This document shows, one piece after another, positions 56,087-64,000 of a stretch of 64,000 bases of DNA. Origin of the DNA: Umezawaea sp049997955 (lineage in GTDB: Bacteria > Actinomycetota > Actinomycetes > Mycobacteriales > Pseudonocardiaceae). The stretch's first letter is position 1; each line of letters begins with the position of its first letter. The notes beneath the pieces were generated by a model that did not search any database, was not told where the DNA came from, and saw only the letters and a list, made by a program, of their open reading frames with translations. The position numbers and the translations under genes are program-made. The stretch lies in NCBI GenBank assembly GCA_049997955.1, contig JAEBDY010000009.1, forward strand, positions 310,001-374,000, written 5' to 3'.

Positions 56087-57067
56087 TCACCGCCGCCCGT
56101 GCACCGCCACGATCCTCAACACAGCCCGCTCCAACGCGTAATCCGCGTCAGCGGCCACACCCTTCACATCGGCGTTCAACAAGGCCACCACCGACATGGC
56201 CTCGGCCAGCCCCGGCGAATCCCACCCGCGCGCCTGCCCCTGGGCCTTCTTCACCTTCCACGGCGGCATCCCCAACTGCCCGGCCAACTGGAACGGATCC
56301 GCCCGCCCAGCCGCCGACACCCGCGCGATGGTCCGCACCGAATCGGCCAGCGCATCCGCCACCAGCACGTGCGGCACACCCAACTGCATGGCCCACCGCA
56401 AGGCTTCCAGGGCTCCGGACCGATCCCCCGCCACGGCCTTCTCCGCGACCGCGAACCCGGTCACCTCGGCCCGGCCGCGGTGGTACCTCCGCACCTCGTC
56501 GGCGTCGATCTTCCCGCCGCTGTCCGCGACGAGTTGCGAGGCCGCGGCCGCCAACTCCCGCAGGTCCGTGCCCACGGAGTCGATCAGCACCGCGACGCCC
56601 TCGGGATCGATCTTCCCGCCCGCCGCGCGAACCTCGTTGCGCACGAACGCTTCCCGCTCGGCGGCCTTGGTGATCTTCGGGCACTCGATCAGCACCGCCC
56701 CGGCCTTCTTCAACGCCGCGGGCAGCTCCTTGGCCGCCTTGCTGCGTCCGCCACCGGAGTGCACGACCACCAACGTGATGCCGTCGGCAGGAGCCTTGGC
56801 GTAGGCGATGACCGTGTCGGCGATCTCCTTGCCCGCGTCCTGCGCGGCCTCCAGCGCGATGACCCTGCCCTCGGCGAACAGGGACGGGCTGACGAGTTCG
56901 GCCAGCTCGGGCGGGGTGAGGTCAGTCACCCGGACGCGGGTCAGGTCCGCTTGGGCGTCGATGCCGCGCGCCACGTCCAGGGCCGCGCGGATCGCTCGTT
57001 CCACCAGCAGTTCCTCGTCGCCGACCACGAGTTGCAACGGATCCGGCGTGACAGCGGCAGCGCTCAC
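56087..57067 (-). CDS. holA: DNA polymerase III subunit delta
   Basis: 326 residues. The clamp-loader delta subunit that opens the beta sliding clamp. Seen are PLQLVVGDEELLVERAIRAA, the AAA-like first domain with LTPPELAELVSPSLFAEGRV and ALEAAQDAGKE, ITLVVVHSGGGRSKAAKELP, and the C-terminal collar (LGVPHVLVADALADSVRTIA, MPPWKVKKAQGQARGW). GTG at 57067 with GAGGA 8 nt upstream. In most actinobacteria it is adjacent to comEC; here about 5.5 kb with thrC, a subtilase and a small gene lie between. Confidence 0.94.
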   Translation of the reverse strand: MSAAAVTPDPLQLVVGDEELLVERAIRAALDVARGIDAQADLTRVRVTDLTPPELAELVSPSLFAEGRVIALEAAQDAGKEIADTVIAYAKAPADGITLVVVHSGGGRSKAAKELPAALKKAGAVLIECPKITKAAEREAFVRNEVRAAGGKIDPEGVAVLIDSVGTDLRELAAAASQLVADSGGKIDADEVRRYHRGRAEVTGFAVAEKAVAGDRSGALEALRWAMQLGVPHVLVADALADSVRTIARVSAAGRADPFQLAGQLGMPPWKVKKAQGQARGWDSPGLAEAMSVVALLNADVKGVAADADYALERAVLRIVAVHGRR

Positions 57068-57166
57068 GGCACGAATCCTCCCACGGTCCACCGACTCCCG
57101 AAGTGTGGACACCGGTGGTCGAAGGGCGGGAGGGTGCCGTAACTTGGAAGCCACAACTGAATACCG

Positions 57167-57291
57167 CTCATCCAGAGGGGCAGAGGGATCGGCCCGAAGA
57201 AGCCCCGGCAACCCGATCGTCAGGTACTCGCACGCGTGCGGGCGCCCGGCGGTCATGGTGCCAATTCCGACCCGCACTGCGGGACAGATGA
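57167..57291 (+). promoter_or_regulatory. SAM-I (S-box) riboswitch controlling thrC
   Basis: The S-box core is evident: P1 CTCATC (57167-57172) pairs with GATGAG (57286-57291). CCAGAGGGGCAGAGGGATCG, GGCCCGAAGAAGCCCCGGCA-ACC and GGTGCCAATTCCGACCCGC match the conserved aptamer blocks. The ribosome site GAGGAG (57289-57294) overlaps the 3' strand of P1, so SAM binding should hide it and stop thrC translation. The P3 arm is long. Confidence 0.93.
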
Positions 57292-57305
57292 GGAGTTACC
57301 TCGCG

Positions 57306-58568
57306 ATGACTGCTGTCAGTGTGCCCCCGAGCACCTCGTTCGACCTCGGCCCCGCCCGCGCGCTCTCGTGTCGCGAATGCGGCCACGAAACCCCACTCGC
57401 CGCCGAATACGCGTGCATCGAGTGTTTCGGGCCGCTGGAAGTGGCCTACGACTTCGGCCGGATCCGCCGTGAGGACATCGAATCCGGCCCCCGGTCGATC
57501 TGGCGCTACCGCGGCCTCCTCCCCGTTCCGTCGAACGTCCAGTCGCACCCGAACACCGAGCCCGGCGGCACGCGGCTCGTGCGGGCGGACCGCCTCGCCA
57601 AGGCGCTGGGCCTGCGCAAGGTGTGGGTCAAGGACGACACCGGCAACCCCACGCACTCGTTCAAGGACCGCGTGGTCGGCGTGGCGCTCGCCGCCGCCCG
57701 CGAACTCGGCTTCAAGGTGCTCGCCTGCCCGTCCACCGGCAACCTCGCCAACGCCGTCGCGGCCGCCGCGGCCCGCGCGGGCTGGGATTCGGTCGTGCTG
57801 GTGCCGTCGTCCCTGGAGCAGGCCAAGATCCTCATGACCGCCGTGTACGACGGTGCCCTGATCGCCGTCGACGGCAACTACGACGACGTGAACCGCCTGG
57901 CCCAGGAACTGGCCGCGGAGCACGAGGACTGGGCGTTCGTGAACGTCAACGTCCGCCCGTACTACGCCGAGGGTTCCAAGACGCTGGGCTACGAGGTCGC
58001 CGAGCAGCTCGGCTGGCGGCTGCCCGAGCAGATCGTCGTGCCGATCGCGTCCGGCTCGCAGCTCACCAAGGTGGACAAGGCCTTCCGCGAGTTCGGTGAA
58101 CTCGGCCTGGTCGAGCAGACCCCGTACCGGGTGTTCGGCGCGCAGGCCACCGGCTGCTCCCCCGTGTCCGCCGCGTTCAAGGAGGGCCAGGACGTGGTCC
58201 GCCCCGTCCGCCCGGACACCATCGCCCGCTCCCTGGCGATCGGCGCGCCCGCCGACGGCCCGTACGTGCTGGACGCGGTCCGCCGCACCGGCGGCGCGAT
58301 CGAGGACGTGACCGACGAAGAGGTCGTCGAGGGCATCCGCCTGCTGGCCCGAACCGAGGGCATCTTCGCCGAGACCGCGGGCGGCGTGACCGTCGCGACG
58401 GCGAAGAAGCTGGTCGAGACCGGCAAGCTCGACCCCGACGCGGAGACCGTGCTGCTGATCACCGGCGACGGCCTGAAGACCCTGGACGCCGTGTCCCACA
58501 CGCTCTCCCCGCTGGCGACCGTGCCACCGTCGGCGCAAGCTGTGCTGGACGCGCTCGCCAAGCGCTGA
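57306..58568 (+). CDS. thrC: Threonine synthase
   Basis: 420 residues. A PLP enzyme converting O-phosphohomoserine to threonine. An N-terminal zinc-ribbon (LSCRECGHETPLAAEYACIE, CFGPL) is followed by the fold II core: PLP Lys120 in NPTHSFKDRVVGVALAAARE, ACPSTGNLANAVAAAAARAG and VPIASGSQLTKVDKAF. Zinc-ribbon threonine synthases are the plant/actinobacterial class. Control by a SAM riboswitch fits the branch point shared by threonine and methionine. ATG at 57306. Confidence 0.96.
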   Translation: MTAVSVPPSTSFDLGPARALSCRECGHETPLAAEYACIECFGPLEVAYDFGRIRREDIESGPRSIWRYRGLLPVPSNVQSHPNTEPGGTRLVRADRLAKALGLRKVWVKDDTGNPTHSFKDRVVGVALAAARELGFKVLACPSTGNLANAVAAAAARAGWDSVVLVPSSLEQAKILMTAVYDGALIAVDGNYDDVNRLAQELAAEHEDWAFVNVNVRPYYAEGSKTLGYEVAEQLGWRLPEQIVVPIASGSQLTKVDKAFREFGELGLVEQTPYRVFGAQATGCSPVSAAFKEGQDVVRPVRPDTIARSLAIGAPADGPYVLDAVRRTGGAIEDVTDEEVVEGIRLLARTEGIFAETAGGVTVATAKKLVETGKLDPDAETVLLITGDGLKTLDAVSHTLSPLATVPPSAQAVLDALAKR

Positions 58569-58579
58569 CCAGCAGCGAT

Positions 58580-58614
58580 GGTGGGGCCGCACCCGGTCTG
58601 GGTGCGGCCCCACC
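58580..58614. terminator. Bidirectional terminator between thrC and the subtilase
   Basis: GGTGGGGCCGCACCC (58580-58594), loop GGTCT, GGGTGCGGCCCCACC (58600-58614): a 15-bp perfect stem between convergent stops. Confidence 0.9.
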
Positions 58615-58618
58615 GCTG

Positions 58619-61600
58619 TCAGCGCAGCAGGTAGGCGTCGATGACGGTCTGCTCGACCGTGTTGCCCGCGCGATCACCCGCCTTGGCCCGCAACGACACC
58701 GACCTGGCACCCGTCGGATGCGACAGCCGCAGCACGCAGCCCCCGCTCACCACGACCGACCGCCATGTCGCGCCGCTGTCGTAGGACACCTCCGCCGACG
58801 TGATCCGCTGCCGCGACTGCCCAGTGCCTGCCTGGTTCTGCACCGACACCGGAACCTGGAACGCCTGACCGGCGGGCGCGGCCCCACCAGCGTCGAGCTT
58901 CGGGATGTAGCGGATCACCGAGATCGGCAGCGCGGTGATCTTCGTGGTCCGGTCCGACGTGAAGGTCCACGCCACGGACACCCTGGTGCTGAACGGAGAC
59001 GTGCTCCGCGTCGCGTCGGTCGTGAGCCGGTAGTCCGCCGCACCGTCCGGCAGCACGAAGCGCCCGTAGGCGGGCTCCTCGTTCTCGGCCAGCAGTTCAC
59101 CGTTCCGGTAGAGCTTCGTGGCTCCCACCGCGGGTGCGTGACCCGCGTTGCCCGCGCTGTCGCCGAACAGCTGCAGGTTCGCCACCAGCTCACCGTCGTT
59201 GCGGTACAGCCACGGCCTGCCGCGGTTGTCCGTCAGCGACGGCCCGAAAACGGCGTGGTAGAAGGATTCCGCGTAGGTCTTGCGCGGCGTGTACGACTTC
59301 GGCGGACCGTCCAACCCTCCCCGGTAGCCCTGCGGGCTCTGGACGTTCAATCGCCGCGCCCAGTCCGCGTTCTCCCCGCCGTAGAACTCGGTGCGCACAC
59401 CCGGCGCGGTGAACGGCTCGATCGCACCCCAGCTCCACTCCCCCTGGCCGTGCGACGAGGACGAGTTGCCGATCGCCACGGACTCCCCCGGCTGCGGAGC
59501 GCCGACGTCGACCCGCACCGTCGCCAGGTCCGACGGGTGAACCACCTTGGTCAGCCCGGTGTGCGTACGCCCCTTCAGGTACCAGGCCAGCCCGTAGAAC
59601 TCGGACCCGTTCTTCGCGACCCAGCTCGTGCTGAGCTTCCCGATCACCTCGCTCGGCGGCGACTCCGGCCCGAGGTGCGCCAGACCGATGTGCGAAACAC
59701 TGCCACCGAACGAGAATCCACCGACCTTGTACGTGTTCGACCCGTGGTTTCGCTGAAAACCCGTCTCCAGCAACGACAACCGCGCGGCCGGGTCCGGCAG
59801 CGTCACCGAGACCGGCCTGGCCAGCCGAGCGTCCAGGTCGATCGTCGTGGGACCGCTGACCGTCAGGTCCGGGTAGCTGAACGAGTCGTGCGTGTACTGG
59901 GAGCCCGACCCCAGCACGGAGCCCGACAGCAGGTACTCGCCGATCGGCACCCGACGACGCAGCTTCCCGTCGGTGTCCCTGGCGAGGAAGAGGAACTCTC
60001 CGGTCGCCACGTCGACCATCGACGCCGAGTAGTACGACGCCTGCCCACCGGACCGATCGATCCCGTTCACGACCAGGTCGTAGCTCTCCGGTTCCAGGTC
60101 GACCACGACAGCGGTCCGGGCACTCGTGCTGCCCGAGGTGGCGACCAACGCCCCGCCGAACTGACCACCCGCGGGCGCCTTGCCCACGTCGGCCGTGACC
60201 GTCGCGGTCGCCGTGCCACCAGCGGGCACGGTCAGCTGAGCGGGCACGACGGCGAACAGCCCGGCAGGCGCGGACGCGCCATCCGGCGCCGCGGCGTCGA
60301 CCCGCAGGTCCAGGGTCAGCGGCACCGTGCCGTCGTTGGTGTAGGCGACCTCCTTGGTGATCAGCGGTTCACCGGTGTGCGGCCACTGGTGCGACCCGAA
60401 CGCGACGCTGCTCGGCAGGCTGGTGACGGACTGGGTCATCACCCGAGCCGAGTCCACCCGCCCGGCCCCCTGCTCGAACGGCGTCAACCCCGCGGTCGGC
60501 GTGGCCGACGCGACGAGCCGCGCCTTGAGCTGCTCACGGGTCAGCTCGGGGTGCTGCTGCGCCAGCAGCGCCGCAGCACCCGCCACGTGCGGAGTCGCCA
60601 TCGACGTGCCCGACAACGCGGTGTACCCGTCCACGACCGGCGGCCCGATGCGGCCGTCCGCGTGCCGGGCGGCCACGATGTCCACGCCGGGCGCGGTGAT
60701 GTCAGGCTTGATCATCCCGCCACCCACCACGGGCCCGCGGCTGGAGAAGTCCGCGATCCTGTTCTCGCGGTCCACCGCGCCGACCGTCAGGGCCTCGTCC
60801 GCGGTACCCGGCGACCCGATCGTGTTCGCCCTCGGCCCGGAGTTGCCCGCCGCGATCACGAACAGCGTCCCGTACGTCGTGGACAGCGTGTTCACCGCTT
60901 CCTCCAGCGGGTCGACACCGGGGGTGTCGTAGCCGCCGAGGCTCATGTTCGCGACGTCCACCCCCTGTTCGGCCGCCCACTGCATCCCCGCGATGATCCC
61001 CGAGTCCGCGCCGCTGCCGGAGTCGTTGAGCACCTTGACGTCCAGGATCCGCGCGCCGTGCGCGACACCCTTGTACTTGCCCCCGGACTTCGCCCCGGTG
61101 CCCGCGATGGTCGACGCGACGTGGGTGCCGTGCCCGTAGTGGTCGACGACGTCCTTCGAGTTCGAGAAGTTCCGCTCCGCCACCTCCCGGTCGGCGAGAT
61201 CCGGATGGGTCTGGTCGACCCCGGTGTCGAGCACCGCGACCGTGACGCCCTCACCGGTGTACCCGGCCGCCCACGCGGCGGGCGCTCCGATCTGCGGCAC
61301 GCTGTGGTCCAGCGACGCCTTCCGAACGCCGTCCAGCCACACCTTCTTGATCCCCGACCCGGCGAGCGCGCCGACCCCGGTCAGCTCACTCCACAACCCG
61401 GAGCCCGCCGACTTCTCGGCGTCGACCGCGACACCGCCGACGCTGGGCAGGTCGACCGTCACCGTCGTGCCCGCGGTGGCCGTGAACGGCCGCTGCCCGG
61501 ACTGGTAGGTGACGATCAACGGCACCGTGGCGCGCTGCGCGTCCCCGTACCCGGAGGCGAGCAGTTCGGTCACGTCGAACAACCGCTGGTCCACCACCCC

Positions 61601-61909
61601 CTTGGCGAGCAGCGGCTCCGCGTCGGCGGGCACCACGTAGCTGTGGCCCGACGTCTCGAACGTCGAGAACCTCATCCCCTCCCGCCCGGGACCAGGCTTC
61701 AGGTACCCCGCCGACCCCTGTGAACCGGGGAACACCTGGTCACCGGTCAGCAGCGTCACGGACTCGCCACCCTTGCCGGACACCACGTCCGACGGCTCCG
61801 ACAGCGCTGTCGGCGCGGCTCGGGCAGCGTGCGCACCGCCCATGACCAAGGCACTCGCGACGAGCACGACGACGGTTCTTCTCGGGGGTCCACCGCTCCG
61901 ACCGCGCAC
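58619..61909 (-). CDS. Large secreted S8-family (subtilisin-like) serine protease
   Basis: 1096 residues. Signal peptide (TVVVLVASALVMGGAHAARA), an inhibitor-like pro-region, then the S8 domain with Asp228 (VAVLDTGVDQTHPDL), His260 (YGHGTHVASTIAG) and Ser436 (LSGTSMATPHVAGAA). About 600 C-terminal residues form beta-rich domains (a fibronectin-like block after MTQSVTSLP, and a closing YDSGATWRSVVVSGGCVLRL). It resembles the long peptidases of Streptomyces. The GTG at 61909 with GGAGG 5 nt upstream is better than the TTG-type start at 61969. A DasR-like palindrome lies 77-90 bp upstream. Confidence 0.93.
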   Translation of the reverse strand: MRGRSGGPPRRTVVVLVASALVMGGAHAARAAPTALSEPSDVVSGKGGESVTLLTGDQVFPGSQGSAGYLKPGPGREGMRFSTFETSGHSYVVPADAEPLLAKGVVDQRLFDVTELLASGYGDAQRATVPLIVTYQSGQRPFTATAGTTVTVDLPSVGGVAVDAEKSAGSGLWSELTGVGALAGSGIKKVWLDGVRKASLDHSVPQIGAPAAWAAGYTGEGVTVAVLDTGVDQTHPDLADREVAERNFSNSKDVVDHYGHGTHVASTIAGTGAKSGGKYKGVAHGARILDVKVLNDSGSGADSGIIAGMQWAAEQGVDVANMSLGGYDTPGVDPLEEAVNTLSTTYGTLFVIAAGNSGPRANTIGSPGTADEALTVGAVDRENRIADFSSRGPVVGGGMIKPDITAPGVDIVAARHADGRIGPPVVDGYTALSGTSMATPHVAGAAALLAQQHPELTREQLKARLVASATPTAGLTPFEQGAGRVDSARVMTQSVTSLPSSVAFGSHQWPHTGEPLITKEVAYTNDGTVPLTLDLRVDAAAPDGASAPAGLFAVVPAQLTVPAGGTATATVTADVGKAPAGGQFGGALVATSGSTSARTAVVVDLEPESYDLVVNGIDRSGGQASYYSASMVDVATGEFLFLARDTDGKLRRRVPIGEYLLSGSVLGSGSQYTHDSFSYPDLTVSGPTTIDLDARLARPVSVTLPDPAARLSLLETGFQRNHGSNTYKVGGFSFGGSVSHIGLAHLGPESPPSEVIGKLSTSWVAKNGSEFYGLAWYLKGRTHTGLTKVVHPSDLATVRVDVGAPQPGESVAIGNSSSSHGQGEWSWGAIEPFTAPGVRTEFYGGENADWARRLNVQSPQGYRGGLDGPPKSYTPRKTYAESFYHAVFGPSLTDNRGRPWLYRNDGELVANLQLFGDSAGNAGHAPAVGATKLYRNGELLAENEEPAYGRFVLPDGAADYRLTTDATRSTSPFSTRVSVAWTFTSDRTTKITALPISVIRYIPKLDAGGAAPAGQAFQVPVSVQNQAGTGQSRQRITSAEVSYDSGATWRSVVVSGGCVLRLSHPTGARSVSLRAKAGDRAGNTVEQTVIDAYLLR

Positions 61910-61985
61910 TGATGCCTCCAAGTCACTGGTTTGTCGCGGAGAGTAGGAGCAGGCTCGCGCAATTGGCAAGGATTCTTAACAAATA

Positions 61986-61999
61986 TGGTCTAGACCTGT
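61986..61999 (-). promoter_or_regulatory. DasR-like palindrome upstream of the subtilase
   Basis: TGGTCTAGACCTGT (plus strand) contains the perfect 10-bp dyad GGTCTAGACC, the core of the Streptomyces dre box (TGGTCTAGACCA). It is 77 bp before the protease start and related to the box at the chitinase. The assignment is by eye. Confidence 0.55.
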
Positions 62000-62066
62000 C
62001 TGGATCGCGCCATCCCGTCCCAGTTGGTGGAGCCGACCGGACGCCCCGGCCGACGGCCTGTCGTGA

Positions 62067-62525
62067 TCACAAGCCGATCTTGTCGCTGCGCAGCCACCCC
62101 GTGCGGGGGAAGCGGGTCAGCTCGGGCAGGACGTGCGGGCCCACGGATTCGGTCGCGGTGCGCCAGGCCGTGATGCGTTGGGGCCAAGGGGCTCCTGCCT
62201 TGGAACGGTTGTAGGCGTTGGTGTGCCAGGGAAGGTCGTCGATCGACAGGGTGTCGTCGAAGAGCTTCTTGGCGATGACCTCGTGGGCCGCGTCCGGTGA
62301 CGACACCTCTGTCGGTGGCAGCACCGCGGTGACGGTGGCGCGGGAGACGATGCCCCGGCCGCCTCCTCGCAAGTCGTCGCAGGCGTAGTAGGTGAACGCG
62401 GGTTTCAGTTCGGCGGTCGGCCACGGCGCCGGGACGTAGCCCGGCTGCCAGAGCACCCAGCTGAGCGCGGTCCGGCCACCCTGCGGAGTCCAGCCGAGGC
62501 GGAGCCTGATCCAGGTTTCGTTCAT
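62067..62525 (-). CDS. Hypothetical protein (152 aa)
   Basis: Starts MNETWIRLRLGWTPQGGRTA at 62525 with GGAAGAAGGGG directly upstream. Trp-rich, soluble, mixed alpha/beta (LSWVLWQPGYVPAPWPTAEL, PAFTYYACDDLRGGGRGIVS, ATVTAVLPPTEVSSPDAAHE). No domain known to me. It lies 14 bp after comEC on the same strand, so it is probably co-transcribed. No signal peptide. Confidence 0.68.
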   Translation of the reverse strand: MNETWIRLRLGWTPQGGRTALSWVLWQPGYVPAPWPTAELKPAFTYYACDDLRGGGRGIVSRATVTAVLPPTEVSSPDAAHEVIAKKLFDDTLSIDDLPWHTNAYNRSKAGAPWPQRITAWRTATESVGPHVLPELTRFPRTGWLRSDKIGL

Positions 62526-62539
62526 GCCCCTTCTTCCTT

Positions 62540-64000
62540 TCACTTCTTGCGTCGTACGACGCGTGGACCGGTTTCTCCGCCGAGAACGGCGGTGTCGCCG
62601 TCCCGGTCGGTGCGCAGCACCAACGCGCCCTGCCGGGTGAGCGCGTCGAGCACAGCGCCGTTCGGGTGGCCGTAGCGGTTGCCCGCACCGACGCTGACCA
62701 GTGCGATCCTGGGCCTGACCTGGGCGAGGAACTCCGGCGCCGAGAACCTCGATCCGTGGTGGGGGACCTTCAGCACTTCGGCGGCCACATCGACGTGTCC
62801 CCCGAGCAGATCCGTCTGGCCCGCCAGTTCGATGTCACCGGTCAGCAGCACCCTCCCCGCGGCGGTGTGGGCCCGCAGGACCAGCGAGGAGTCGTTGATC
62901 GCGGTGTTGGTTTCTCCGGTCGAAGCGGGTTTCTCCCTGGGTCCCAGGACTTCCAGCGTCAAGCCCGGCCACTCCAGGCGTTGACCAGCGGTCAGTTCGA
63001 CCAGTTCCACCTCGGCCGCTCGGGTCTGGCGGCGGACCTCCTCCCATGCCCAGGTCGGTTCGTGCGACGGTCCGATGGCGACCGCGCCCACGCTGCGATC
63101 GGCCAGCACGGCGGTGAGACCGCCGATGTGGTCCGCGTGCAGGTGGCTGAGCACCAGCAGCGGGATTCGCCTGATCCCGAGACGACGCAGGCAGGCCGCG
63201 ACCGGCCCCGGATCAGGGCCCACGTCCACCAGCACCGCCCGGCCGGGCTCGGCTGTGGCCAGCACGAGCGCGTCGCCCTGACCCACGTCGCACGCGACGG
63301 CCGACCAGCCGGTCGGCGGCCATCCCGGTGTCACGACGCTGGTGGGGATCAGCACCAGCACCACGCCCACCAGTGCGGCTGCGAGGAGCGCGCGGGTCCG
63401 CCTCGCCCTCAGGAGGGCGTACGCGAACAGCAGGACCACCGCCAGCAGCAGTCCTCCGAACCAACCGCCCGGCCAGCGGACGGACGCGCCGGGCACCTCG
63501 GAGGCGCGTCTGCCGACCGTGATCAGCCAACTCGCCTCCGGACCGGCGAGCTCGACCAGCAGTCGGGCGGCGCCCTCGTGCAGCGGTGCGGCTATCGCGG
63601 CGAGCACGCCCAGCACGGTCGCGGGTGCGACGACCGGAGCGACCAGCATGTTGGCCAGCACGGCGACCAGGCTGATCCGGCCCGAGATGCCGACCACCAG
63701 TGGCGCGGTGGCCAGGCTCGCGGCCACCGGTACCGCCAGGGCTTCGGCCAGGCCGACCGGCATGCCCCGGTCCCGGAGTGACGCCGCCCATCTCGGGGCG
63801 AGGAGGACCAGTGCGGCCGTCGCCACGACCGACAGTCCGAAGCCGGGATCGGCGCCCAGTGCCGGGTCGTACAGGACCAGCACGATCACCGACGCGGCCA
63901 AAGCGGGTAAGGCAGATCGTTCTCTGCCCAGCACCAGGGCCAGCAGGGTCACCGCGCCCATCACGGCCGCTCGCAGCACACTCGGTTCCGGGCCCGCCAG
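62540..64000 (-). CDS. comEC: ComEC/Rec2 competence-type membrane channel, C-terminal part (5' end outside window)
   Basis: At least 486 residues are present; the frame is open to the window edge (LAGPEPSVLRAAVMGAV). The competence domain has repeated membrane helices (LPALAASVIVLVLYDPALGA, FGLSVVATAALVLLAPRWAA). A metallo-beta-lactamase-like domain follows with VACDVGQGDALVL, HLHADHIGG (H-x-H-x-D-H) and VLKVPHHGSRFSAPEFLAQV. ComEC moves single-stranded DNA across the membrane in transformable bacteria; its use in actinomycetes is unproven. The synteny partner holA lies 5.5 kb away. Confidence 0.94.
   Translation of the reverse strand: MAGPEPSVLRAAVMGAVTLLALVLGRERSALPALAASVIVLVLYDPALGADPGFGLSVVATAALVLLAPRWAASLRDRGMPVGLAEALAVPVAASLATAPLVVGISGRISLVAVLANMLVAPVVAPATVLGVLAAIAAPLHEGAARLLVELAGPEASWLITVGRRASEVPGASVRWPGGWFGGLLLAVVLLFAYALLRARRTRALLAAALVGVVLVLIPTSVVTPGWPPTGWSAVACDVGQGDALVLATAEPGRAVLVDVGPDPGPVAACLRRLGIRRIPLLVLSHLHADHIGGLTAVLADRSVGAVAIGPSHEPTWAWEEVRRQTRAAEVELVELTAGQRLEWPGLTLEVLGPREKPASTGETNTAINDSSLVLRAHTAAGRVLLTGDIELAGQTDLLGGHVDVAAEVLKVPHHGSRFSAPEFLAQVRPRIALVSVGAGNRYGHPNGAVLDALTRQGALVLRTDRDGDTAVLGGETGPRVVRRKK

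Noticed and set aside
58718..61723. 1001-codon plus-strand open frame
   Set aside because: Antisense to the subtilase, whose catalytic triad and signal peptide are intact; the frame is Arg/Pro/Val-rich noise.

Overview
The window is chromosomal DNA from a high-GC actinobacterium. The best guess is Pseudonocardiaceae (Saccharothrix, Actinosynnema or Lentzea type), based on codon use, frequent GTG starts, many 1-4 bp start/stop overlaps, several leaderless-type promoters (TANNNT 6-7 nt before the start) and gene order. The backbone follows, from memory, the Mycobacterium tuberculosis segment Rv2357c to Rv2414c: glyS, smtB, zur, uppS, recO, era, a cytidine-deaminase-like gene, a CBS/CorC protein, ybeY, phoH, rsmE, dnaJ2, hrcA, hemW, sirA/cysH, lepA, a PemK-like gene, rpsT, holA and comEC. 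Accessory genes sit between these blocks.

Layout. 1-5.7 kb: the 3' end of a murA-type gene, glycyl-tRNA synthetase, a TPR protein, a divergent FAD monooxygenase/TetR pair sharing two operator copies, and small unknown genes. 5.7-8.4 kb: a zinc block with SmtB and Zur convergent to a TIGR03943/permease pair, each side with a palindromic candidate operator. 8.4-9.25 kb: a gene-free stretch with a 28-bp tandem repeat, a 118-bp MITE-like inverted repeat and a perfect 24-bp inverted repeat. 9.25-16.1 kb: the minus-strand phoH-ybeY-CBS-CDA-era-recO-uppS operon plus two unknown genes. 16.3-19 kb: GNAT, nitrilase, HIT and alpha/beta hydrolase. 19.2-23.5 kb: hemW-hrcA-dnaJ-rsmE on the minus strand.

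23.6-32.3 kb is one assimilatory sulfur operon. It begins with a 28-codon leader peptide of the actinobacterial sulfur-gene type (HVDFRRVSSALCR) and continues with siroheme sulfite reductase, a 54-residue zinc-ribbon protein, an iron-sulfur CysH (APS-reductase type), CysD, CysN, a sulfonate-type ABC transporter and a sirohydrochlorin chelatase. No cysC is present, which agrees with direct APS reduction.

32.4-44.5 kb is accessory: secreted proteins, a DUF3800-like gene, a MarR/DJ-1 pair with twin operators facing an enoyl-CoA hydratase, a methyltransferase facing an AraC regulator, a membrane-anchored barnase with its barstar, oxidoreductases, a DUF885 gene remnant, a GH18 chitinase with a DasR-like box, and a single-domain HD hydrolase. 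44.7-55 kb: lepA, a solo PemK/MazF-like gene, a DUF4142 protein, the ATP-grasp/alpha-E/transglutaminase-like trio, a PL6-type lyase, an SPFH/ribbon-helix-helix operon behind a perfect 16-bp palindrome, and a VOC protein. 55.3-64 kb: rpsT, a 16-copy 8-bp tandem repeat, holA, thrC under a SAM-I riboswitch, a large subtilase with a second DasR-like palindrome, a small unknown gene and the 3' part of comEC.

The most informative signals are regulatory and non-coding: the sulfur leader peptide, the SAM riboswitch fused to the thrC ribosome-binding site, the paired operators of local regulators, the two DasR-like boxes, and the repeats near 8.6 kb and 55.7 kb. No CRISPR array, rRNA, tRNA or intact insertion sequence was seen.
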